NCBI GenBank assembly: GCA_016866385.1
Contig: VGMU01000005.1
Location: forward strand, 1-64,000
Source of the DNA: Bacteroidota bacterium
Lineage (GTDB): Bacteria > Bacteroidota > Bacteroidia > Cytophagales > Cyclobacteriaceae
Reading direction: 5' to 3'
Length of the DNA stretch: 64,000 bases
The translations under genes were made by a program, and so were the position numbers. The number at the start of each line of letters is the position of its first letter. Position 1 is the first letter of the stretch. A model generated the notes under the pieces. It was given only the letters and a program-made list of their open reading frames with translations, did not search any database and had not been told where the DNA came from. This document shows positions 16,016 through 23,150 of this stretch, in pieces.

Positions 16016-17377
16016 ATGCCCAGGAAATTATCTTTTATTTTTCTACTCCTATTTATAGTATCACTTTTCCCATTCGAGGGAAAGGCCCAGGAATTCTATG
16101 GGCTAAAAGTGACTACCTCCAAGTGGGCCTACAGTGATAGAGACACTTTCTTAAATGGCTTGGTCACTAAAGAGCTCCTAGAAGAGTTGGATAGTATCTA
16201 TAAAAAAACTCCTAGTACCTATGAATTTGTCTATTCAAAAGAAGAAAATAAGCTAAAGGTCTTTATCCATTGTTCCCTAGATTTTTACTCCATCATCGAT
16301 GGGAAATTAATCAAAGAGTACCGCTACATGAATAGAGGGTATACCTGTGGACCAAGTGTATTTTTTAGAGACGAGGCGTATCATATCCTAGGCGGTCAAG
16401 GCTTTTGGCTTCATCATGTGGATTTGTTGAAGTTTGATAGCCTCTTGGGTTCATGGGAACTGATGCAAATCAAAAATCAACCCCTCGACTATTTTCCCAT
16501 AGGGTCCTTTCATAGCAAAAAAGGAGTGACCTCTATTTTTGGAGTTTACAATAATCTACGCATTCCCATACAAGAAAAAGAAGACCATGGATATTTTTTG
16601 GATTGGGAACAAAAATCCTGGTATCCTATAAAATTTGAGACCAAAGGAATTGACCTTGCTGAAATTGTTAATTCAAATATTTCCTATTTATATGAAACCC
16701 AGGACTATGGTTTTCTTATATCCAATTCAGAATTGCCCTCCTTGGGTTGGAGATTGTGGGTGATTATAGAAAAAGAAAGAGGGAAATTATTTCTCCACCA
16801 TGGAGTCAATACCTTTGACATGTCAGAGTCTTCCTATTTTGAAACTATAGGAAATAAAATTTCTTATTTCGATTATGAAATGGGGAGTGCTACGGAGGGT
16901 AAAAATGTAGTGCTCGATTTGGATAGTTTGCTAAAAAACTCAGAGGAAATCGGGCAAATAACCTATTTAAAAGAACCGAAAAGCAGCACATATCCCCAAG
17001 GCATTTATGTCATCCTTTTGGTCCTTGTCCTACTCACCCTTGGGGGATGGTGGATGGTAAAAAGAAAAAATAAGAAAGTCTCAAACACTTCCCAAAGCCC
17101 CTTGGATGAACCAAAACTTTCAGCTGCGGGGGATGAAGTGATACAAGGCCTAATTCATTGCTTAGTTCACTTTGATGGAGAAAGATTAACTACAGAGACC
17201 TTTGATGGACTACTAGGAATAGATCAAATCCTCAACTTTGATTCGAAAAGAATAAAACGCTCCAGGCTAATAAAAGCAATGAATGCGAATTACAAAGAGA
17301 AAAAAGGTATAGAATTGATTACTAGAATTAAAAATCCTGAGGACAAGCGCTTCGTTTATTACAAAATCAAGTTTTAG
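16016..17377 (+). CDS. Single-pass membrane protein, unknown function, winged-helix-like C-terminus
   Basis: 453 residues, not assigned to a named family. Residues 1-24 are a signal peptide (ending GKAQ). About 25-325 is a beta-rich extracytoplasmic region with many Trp/Tyr, possibly propeller-like. One membrane helix lies at about 329-347, followed by a basic stop-transfer KRKNKK. About 370-453 is a cytoplasmic tail ending with repeated SKRIKRSRLIKAMN and RIKNPEDKRFVYYKIKF. The DKR-x(3)-Y ending recalls the wing of winged-helix regulators (resemblance only). The layout, outside sensor plus inside possible DNA- or protein-binding domain, would fit a one-component membrane receptor; this is inference. 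A small lipoprotein gene follows after 101 bases. Confidence 0.6.
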   Translation: MPRKLSFIFLLLFIVSLFPFEGKAQEFYGLKVTTSKWAYSDRDTFLNGLVTKELLEELDSIYKKTPSTYEFVYSKEENKLKVFIHCSLDFYSIIDGKLIKEYRYMNRGYTCGPSVFFRDEAYHILGGQGFWLHHVDLLKFDSLLGSWELMQIKNQPLDYFPIGSFHSKKGVTSIFGVYNNLRIPIQEKEDHGYFLDWEQKSWYPIKFETKGIDLAEIVNSNISYLYETQDYGFLISNSELPSLGWRLWVIIEKERGKLFLHHGVNTFDMSESSYFETIGNKISYFDYEMGSATEGKNVVLDLDSLLKNSEEIGQITYLKEPKSSTYPQGIYVILLVLVLLTLGGWWMVKRKNKKVSNTSQSPLDEPKLSAAGDEVIQGLIHCLVHFDGERLTTETFDGLLGIDQILNFDSKRIKRSRLIKAMNANYKEKKGIELITRIKNPEDKRFVYYKIKF

Positions 17378-17478
17378 GTTGCCCAGGTTTAAAAGGAAGG
17401 CTATTCGCAATTTTTTATCTTTACTTAACATGATGAGGGTAATTCACAAAGGGAGAGTTTAAAAAACTATTCTAGGAA

Positions 17479-17901
17479 ATGAAAAAAATAAAGTACTTCC
17501 TACCCCTTCTTTTCTTTTGCCTAAGTAGCTGCAGTTGTGCTCCAGAAGAGCTCGCCCGATTTGCATTTGGCGGGATGGAGTCCTTACTCGGGGGAGGATT
17601 TATGCCATCAGAACAACTCCGAGCTTTGGGAGGCTTCACCTCTACCAGCGTCAGCCTTTCTAAATCTTCCGAAAATGGAGTAGAGGAATCCGTTATTTTT
17701 TTGATTCTTGAAAATGGTGATCCTAAAATCTTGGCAGAAAACAGAGAAATTCTTGCCCGTGAGTGTGCTGAACTTTATTTAAAAGAATTTGAAGATGCAG
17801 AAGAATACGATAAAATAACCGTACAATTGGTTCAAAGCGATCCGTTCAATCCAGAAAATGTATCCTTAGAAGAGTATACCTTCCAGGTACAGGATTTTTA
17901 A
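17479..17901 (+). CDS. Small hypothetical lipoprotein
   Basis: 140 residues with a clear lipoprotein signal (MKKIKYFLPLLFFCLSSCSCAPE; several Cys at the cleavage region). The mature part begins with a Gly-rich stretch (FGGMESLLGGGFM) and then an acidic alpha/beta region ending in LEEYTFQVQDF. No family recognised. It follows the membrane protein at 16016 on the same strand and converges on ccmF with six bases between. Confidence 0.65.
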   Translation: MKKIKYFLPLLFFCLSSCSCAPEELARFAFGGMESLLGGGFMPSEQLRALGGFTSTSVSLSKSSENGVEESVIFLILENGDPKILAENREILARECAELYLKEFEDAEEYDKITVQLVQSDPFNPENVSLEEYTFQVQDF

Positions 17902-17907
17902 GGGAAT

Positions 17908-20427
17908 TTATTCTACCCCCTTGTCTCGCATCTTCACAAACTCATCAAATCTTCGGTAAATGGCCACCGAAAATCCTAGAAGCAAGAGCAAAGTACCTAT
18001 CCATAGGACATTAATGTAGGGCTTTACAATGGCCTTCATGACCACATAATCCTTTTGGTATTGATTTACCTTAAAAACAAATTTGTTTTGTTCAGGTAAA
18101 ATATTTTCAAAGCTAATTTTCAGCCCTAAATCCGCGTCTTCTACAGGTAATTTACCTACTTGATTATTGCTAACGATAAACGTAGGCTCAAGAATTTTTT
18201 CCACATCGTAATCCAAAATCCTAATTTTTGCCTTTACTGCAATATCTCCCTCTTTCAAGGTGTATCCTTCTAATTCTTTCAATACCTCTACCCCATCAAA
18301 ATAGGTGACAAAGTCGGCGACATGAAATTGCTCACCTGGGGATACCTCATAGATTTCATCTTCCTTCCAATCTGGATCGGAAAAATCATTCATAGCCGCC
18401 ACGTAAGTGTAAAGGTCCCGATTTAAGTAAATTTTTGAATCAGGAGAAGAAATCAAGCCTCCCATTCCTTCATTAAATTGAGACATGGGGGAAAGTGAAA
18501 ATTGAAGCGTCTCGTTTTTGAGATAGTCAATTTTAAAGTAATCGTTTTCTTCCAGAACAAGTTTTAGGAGATCCCCCTTTTTGAAATAGGTTTTATAATC
18601 CTTCAATGCAATCGCTTCATTCACCTTCCCGGTAGAAGCCAACAAATCTGCAGGAACGTACTCCGGCACTCCTTCTACTTTTTTCTGGCGCCCACGATAA
18701 ATAACCGTGTAATCCTTCATCTGCGTAGGTTTATTGATCCAAAGCAAGACATGCTCCTTATTCATCTCATCTTCCCAACTGTTGCTGTAGGTAAGTCCAG
18801 ACATGTTGATGGAGATGACCTCAGAATACCCAGAGCTAAACATGATGCCGATCAAGATCATTCCTAATCCTATGTGAGCCAAAGATCCACCGGCTAATTT
18901 AAAGGTGGATTTTTTTAAAAGTTTCACTAAAATTACCGAATTGGCCACTATGGTAAATACACCCGACAGGACTATCAAAATATACTTCCATTCGTAAACT
19001 TTCGTCATTACAATGATTGCAGCAGCCAAAACCATAGCTACGAGATAGGGCATTAACAATGCGTCCTTCAATGCTTTTTTGTCCATCTTTTGCCACCAAA
19101 AAAACTGCCCCACTGCCGTGAGCAAGGCAATGACGATGGCAAACCAGAGTTGGAATTTGGTATAAAACTGCACCTGGTCTGCTGGAGGTGCCATGTTGGA
19201 AATCCCCCCAAAGCTCTCCACCAAAGCATTCCATGCAGGTATAGAAGTAGGTAAAATCACCTGAAAAGCCATCAAGCTCAAGGTAATTGCCCCCAAGAAA
19301 ATCCAGAATTCTCTAGAATATATAGAGGCTTCCTTAGGTGAACTTGGAATATGCTTCCATGCCCTAACTGCAAGAAATATGGCAACAGCCATGAAAAAAA
19401 ACATGTAAATCAGCAATTGTCCAGACAGTCCAAGATCCGTAAAGGAATGGACTGAAGCGTCGCCCAAGACTCCAGAGCGCACTAGGAAAGTAGCATACAG
19501 CACCAAAATAAAACTAAGTATTACCAATACAATAGAGGTCTTCAAGGCCGTGGCGCTCTTTTTAAAGGTAATCATGGTATGTATACTTGCTACCAGAATA
19601 AGCCAAGGGACATATACCGCATTTTCTACAGGATCCCAATTCCAATAGCCCCCAAAGTTGAGCGTGACGTACGCCCAATAGGCACCCATGATAATGCCCA
19701 TCCCCAAAATCATGGCAGAAAAAATCGCCCAAGGCAATGCGGGTCGAATCCATTCCGCATATCTCTTGGTAACTAATCCAGCTATCAAAAATGCAAAGGG
19801 AACCAAGGTGGAGGCATACCCTAAAAATAAGGTAGGAGGATGGATGACCATCCAAATATTTTGGAGCAAGGGGTTTAAACCAGTCCCGTCTTCAGGAATA
19901 AAGTCTGGATTTACTTCAAAAATTGGGGCCTGAGTAGCGTCTCTCAAGAGAATAAAGGGTGAACTTCCAATCTTTAAGTCTCCCACCACTACCCCTAAAA
20001 TCATGGAAATTAAAAAAGCCTGGACTAAGGCAAATACCACCATGACTGGGGCTTCCCAAAATTTATTGGAGTGAACCAAAAATAATCCCAAAACTACATT
20101 CCAAAATGCCCAAAGGATAAATGCTCCTTCCTGACCTTCCCAAAAACTGGAGATCATGTAATGTACGGGAAGAGCCTTAGAGCTATGGGAGAAGGCATAA
20201 AAATACTCGTACCGCTGATGGTAAATGATTTCAAAAAGAGACCCTGCTATCAGGAGCGTAGCCACCGCATGAACATAAAAACTGACTCGGCTAAATCTTC
20301 TCCAGCTAGGCTTGTCTAGTTCGTTAGCCTTAAAATATTGACTGTAGGCAAAGGCTGTCACCACTGCGCTTACAAAGGCGATCAAGGTAGACAGGTGTCC
20401 AAAATTACCTACAAAGGTATTGATCAT
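17908..20427 (-). CDS. ccmF: Cytochrome c maturation protein CcmF (haem lyase subunit)
   Basis: 839 residues with about fifteen membrane helices. The WWD haem-binding domain is GGYWNWDPVENA (near residue 263), flanked by putative haem-ligand histidines in WMVIHPPTLFLGY (near 195) and ASVHSFTDLG. Family members attach haem to the CxxCH of apocytochrome c together with CcmH/G. The protein is longer than the E. coli one (about 650), with a large periplasmic insertion before the last helix. It is the last gene of the ccmC-D-E-F cluster. No ccmA, ccmB, ccmG or ccmH is adjacent. Confidence 0.93.
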   Translation of the reverse strand: MINTFVGNFGHLSTLIAFVSAVVTAFAYSQYFKANELDKPSWRRFSRVSFYVHAVATLLIAGSLFEIIYHQRYEYFYAFSHSSKALPVHYMISSFWEGQEGAFILWAFWNVVLGLFLVHSNKFWEAPVMVVFALVQAFLISMILGVVVGDLKIGSSPFILLRDATQAPIFEVNPDFIPEDGTGLNPLLQNIWMVIHPPTLFLGYASTLVPFAFLIAGLVTKRYAEWIRPALPWAIFSAMILGMGIIMGAYWAYVTLNFGGYWNWDPVENAVYVPWLILVASIHTMITFKKSATALKTSIVLVILSFILVLYATFLVRSGVLGDASVHSFTDLGLSGQLLIYMFFFMAVAIFLAVRAWKHIPSSPKEASIYSREFWIFLGAITLSLMAFQVILPTSIPAWNALVESFGGISNMAPPADQVQFYTKFQLWFAIVIALLTAVGQFFWWQKMDKKALKDALLMPYLVAMVLAAAIIVMTKVYEWKYILIVLSGVFTIVANSVILVKLLKKSTFKLAGGSLAHIGLGMILIGIMFSSGYSEVISINMSGLTYSNSWEDEMNKEHVLLWINKPTQMKDYTVIYRGRQKKVEGVPEYVPADLLASTGKVNEAIALKDYKTYFKKGDLLKLVLEENDYFKIDYLKNETLQFSLSPMSQFNEGMGGLISSPDSKIYLNRDLYTYVAAMNDFSDPDWKEDEIYEVSPGEQFHVADFVTYFDGVEVLKELEGYTLKEGDIAVKAKIRILDYDVEKILEPTFIVSNNQVGKLPVEDADLGLKISFENILPEQNKFVFKVNQYQKDYVVMKAIVKPYINVLWIGTLLLLLGFSVAIYRRFDEFVKMRDKGVE

Positions 20428-20454
20428 GTTACTGTGCTTAGAAATGGATTGCCA

Positions 20455-20871
20455 TTACAAATTACCCGCAGTCACCGTAGTCTCTTGGTACTTGGATGGG
20501 CACTTCATTAGGATTTTATCGGCAACAAAAATTTCATTGTCTCTGTATGAGCCGATGACTACCACTTGCTCGGAACGCTGAAAATCAGCCGGAACCGGTT
20601 GGTTGTAAAATACTTTTTGTTCTGTCCCTTCTGTATCTACCAATAGAAATGTAAATGATGTTTTATCTTCTCGAACCTCAATTCCTTGAACTTCTCCTGA
20701 AATATCTTTTTTTAACTTCCCTACGACATGTATGGCCTTATCTTCCCCATTCTGCTTCATTTCTAGGGCTGTGGCAAAGTTTTCATAACTACTTGCATCC
20801 CCTATGGAACTCATGATGATCACTATTGCTATGGCAATCACCCCCAACCCAATCACATGTCTTTTTTTCAT
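20455..20871 (-). CDS. ccmE: Haem chaperone CcmE, CxxxY type
   Basis: About 138 residues from the Met at 20871 (MKKRHVIG); an ORF start four codons earlier at 20883 would abut ccmD. It has an N-terminal membrane anchor and an OB-fold periplasmic domain. In place of the usual haem-binding H-x3-Y (HDENY), the C-terminus has ADKILMKCPSKYQ, giving C-x3-Y. Such Cys variants of CcmE are known from some archaea and sulfate reducers and are common in Bacteroidota to my knowledge. It ferries haem from CcmC to CcmF, both encoded alongside. Confidence 0.9.
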   Translation of the reverse strand: MKKRHVIGLGVIAIAIVIIMSSIGDASSYENFATALEMKQNGEDKAIHVVGKLKKDISGEVQGIEVREDKTSFTFLLVDTEGTEQKVFYNQPVPADFQRSEQVVVIGSYRDNEIFVADKILMKCPSKYQETTVTAGNL

Positions 20872-20883
20872 GATATCATCCAA

Positions 20884-21129
20884 TTAACTTCTCCTAATCT
20901 CTTTTTCTAAACGGGCTAGCTTTCTATCGGTGAAAACCATATATCCCAGCAATCCTAAAAAAAGCAGCACTATAATACCCACTAGCACGTATATTTTTCC
21001 TTCTGAACGCATCAGATCAGCCATTTCTACAGAAGTATTGGAATAATCTGCCGCAGTGACCTCGATTTTATTTTGAGCTTTACCCACTAAAGAAAGTAAC
21101 ATCAGCAGGACAAAAAGTGTTTTCTTCAT
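20884..21129 (-). CDS. CcmD-like small membrane protein
   Basis: 81 residues: a signal-like N-terminus ending in GKAQ, a short periplasmic stretch, one membrane helix (KIYVLVGIIVLLFLGLLGYMVF) and a basic cytoplasmic tail RKLARLEKEIRRS. Position between ccmC and ccmE and the tail resembling CcmD (which helps release of holo-CcmE) support the call. It is four bases downstream of ccmC. Confidence 0.75.
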   Translation of the reverse strand: MKKTLFVLLMLLSLVGKAQNKIEVTAADYSNTSVEMADLMRSEGKIYVLVGIIVLLFLGLLGYMVFTDRKLARLEKEIRRS

Positions 21130-21133
21130 TTCT

Positions 21134-21808
21134 CTAGGAATTTAATAGTTTCTCTTCTATTTCTCGGCTTATCCTACGCAGACGAATACGCTGTGTTGCC
21201 ATCCACGTACCCAAGAGTGTCCAAGCAAGTATGGCTGGATAAAAAACCAATCTCAACTTAGAATCTAGGTCATAGGCATTAAATCCGGGATTTCCACCAT
21301 TTCCTGGATGGAGGCTGTCGGTCAACCTTGGCAAGACAAAGATCAAAGGGATGAAAGCAGCAAATGCAAATAAATTGTAAACGGCCGAAACCCTTCCACG
21401 CTGCTGAGCATCTGTCATACTCCCTCTCAACACCACATAGGCCATGTACATCAACAAGCCTATGGCTGAAGCGTTTTGCTTGGGGTCTCCACTCCAATAT
21501 TCTCCCCAAGTAAATTTTGCCCAAAGCATCCCCGTAGCAATGCCCAATATTCCAAATAGGATAGCTGCATGGGTAAATTCTACCGCCACATCATCGTCCT
21601 GAATACGGTTGCTTCTAAGGTACCTGATACTATAAAATGAGGCCACCCCTAGCATCAGAATCATACCAAACCACATGGTTACATGAAAATGTAAGGCACG
21701 TATGGTTTCATTCAGAATAGGGAGCCGAGGAACCTCCAACATCAATCCTGCCACCAAGGTATAGACCAAGAGCAGTACGGTTAGAATTTTCCACCAAGAT
21801 TGGCGCAT
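21134..21808 (-). CDS. ccmC: Haem exporter/handling protein CcmC
   Basis: About 224 residues if started at Met 21808 (MRQSWWKILTVLLLVY); an upstream in-frame ATG at 21862 would add 18 polar residues not typical of the family. Six membrane helices, with the WWD-type motif WGEYWSGDPKQNASAIG and flanking His residues in HFHVTMWFGM and DSLHPGNG. CcmC loads haem on to CcmE. It is the first gene of the ccm cluster, divergent from rlmN. Confidence 0.9.
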   Translation of the reverse strand: MRQSWWKILTVLLLVYTLVAGLMLEVPRLPILNETIRALHFHVTMWFGMILMLGVASFYSIRYLRSNRIQDDDVAVEFTHAAILFGILGIATGMLWAKFTWGEYWSGDPKQNASAIGLLMYMAYVVLRGSMTDAQQRGRVSAVYNLFAFAAFIPLIFVLPRLTDSLHPGNGGNPGFNAYDLDSKLRLVFYPAILAWTLLGTWMATQRIRLRRISREIEEKLLNS

Positions 21809-21970
21809 AGCTAGGCGTGATAGATTTTGCTGCAAAAATAAGGCATAAGTTCCTGAATCCACTTCTTTTTCTTAGAAAAGGCGGGGAGAATGGAGGAAAA
21901 AATTCAATAGAAAAAAAATTCGTCATCAAATCATACCGATGATCACCTGGGGCTCTTACTTAAGAGGTTT

Positions 21971-22003
21971 TTTCTGCAATCCCACTAGGAATACCTACCT
22001 TTG
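21971..22003 (+). promoter_or_regulatory. Probable rlmN promoter
   Basis: TTTC at 21971-21974, 21-base spacer, and TACCTTTG at 21996-22003, a full match to TAnnTTTG. It lies four bases before the GTG at 22008, which argues against the earlier ATG at 21939 being the start of translation. Confidence 0.5.
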
Positions 22004-22007
22004 TGTA

Positions 22008-23081
22008 GTGGAAATCTATAAAAAAGACATCCGAAAATTAAGCTTATCGGAATTAGAAGAATTTTTTGTTCTTCAAGGGGAAAAAAAATTTAGAGCCAAA
22101 CAGGTCTACGAATGGCTTTGGAATAAATCCTTGAAAAATTTTGATGACATGAGCAACCTCTCCTTACCTACCCGAGAATTGCTAAAAATCCATTTTTCCA
22201 TCAACCACGTTCGGGTAGATCTCATGCAGCATAGCCAAGACGGGACCATCAAAAATGCCGTAAAATTATTCGATGATAAAATCGTAGAATCGGTCCTCAT
22301 CCCAACTACAAAGCGAATCACGGCCTGCATTTCTTCGCAAGTAGGATGTAGTTTGGATTGTAATTTTTGTGCTACTGCACGATTAAAGCGGATGAGAAAT
22401 CTAAATCCGGATGAAATCTACGATCAGGTGGTGGCCATCAAAGAAGAAGCGGAAACCTACTTCCAAAGACCCCTAACCAATATCGTATTTATGGGTATGG
22501 GAGAGCCTCTACTCAATTATGCCAATGTCTTGGATGCCATTGAAAAAATTACCTCTCCGGATGGATTGGGCATGGCCCCAAAAAGAATTACCCTTTCCAC
22601 GGTAGGCATACCCAAAATGATTCGAAAAATGGCAGATGATCAGGTAAAATTTAACTTAGCCATTTCCCTTCATGCGGCGATTAACGAAACGCGTACACTA
22701 CTGATGCCCATCAATGCTGTAAATCCTCTAGAGGAACTTGAAGATGCGCTTCGGTATTGGTACCTGCATACCAAAAGAAAAGTGACTTACGAATACGTGG
22801 TTTGGGAGGGCATCAACGATGACGAGCGCCACGCCAAAGCCCTAGCAAAATTTTGTAAAATCATCCCTTCTAAAGTTAACCTTATACAATACAACCCTAT
22901 CGATGCAGGGGAATTTAGGCAAGCTTCCCAGGAGGCCATAGACCTCTATGTTAAGATTTTGGAGGGTCAAGGGATTGTAGCGAAAATTAGAAAATCAAGA
23001 GGTCAAGATATCGATGCTGCCTGTGGTCAATTGGCCAATAAAAATGAGGTCGCTCAACTACATCCTCAAAACAACCCTTAA
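22008..23081 (+). CDS. rlmN: 23S rRNA (adenine2503-C2)-methyltransferase RlmN
   Basis: About 357 residues from GTG 22008 (VEIYKKDIRKLS, matching family N-termini); the frame is open back to ATG 21939 but that extension contains a promoter-like box and family-atypical sequence. Radical SAM cluster motif CSLDCNFCATA, GMGEPLLN (SAM contact), and RKSRGQDIDAACGQL with the catalytic C-terminal Cys. It methylates A2503 of 23S rRNA and some tRNAs. The leader is effectively absent if the promoter is right. Confidence 0.93.
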   Translation: MEIYKKDIRKLSLSELEEFFVLQGEKKFRAKQVYEWLWNKSLKNFDDMSNLSLPTRELLKIHFSINHVRVDLMQHSQDGTIKNAVKLFDDKIVESVLIPTTKRITACISSQVGCSLDCNFCATARLKRMRNLNPDEIYDQVVAIKEEAETYFQRPLTNIVFMGMGEPLLNYANVLDAIEKITSPDGLGMAPKRITLSTVGIPKMIRKMADDQVKFNLAISLHAAINETRTLLMPINAVNPLEELEDALRYWYLHTKRKVTYEYVVWEGINDDERHAKALAKFCKIIPSKVNLIQYNPIDAGEFRQASQEAIDLYVKILEGQGIVAKIRKSRGQDIDAACGQLANKNEVAQLHPQNNP

Positions 23082-23150
23082 ATTTTTCCCACTAAAACCT
23101 TGGACGGAAAAATTAGGTATACATCCTTAACTACTCCAACTGCCTTTTTT

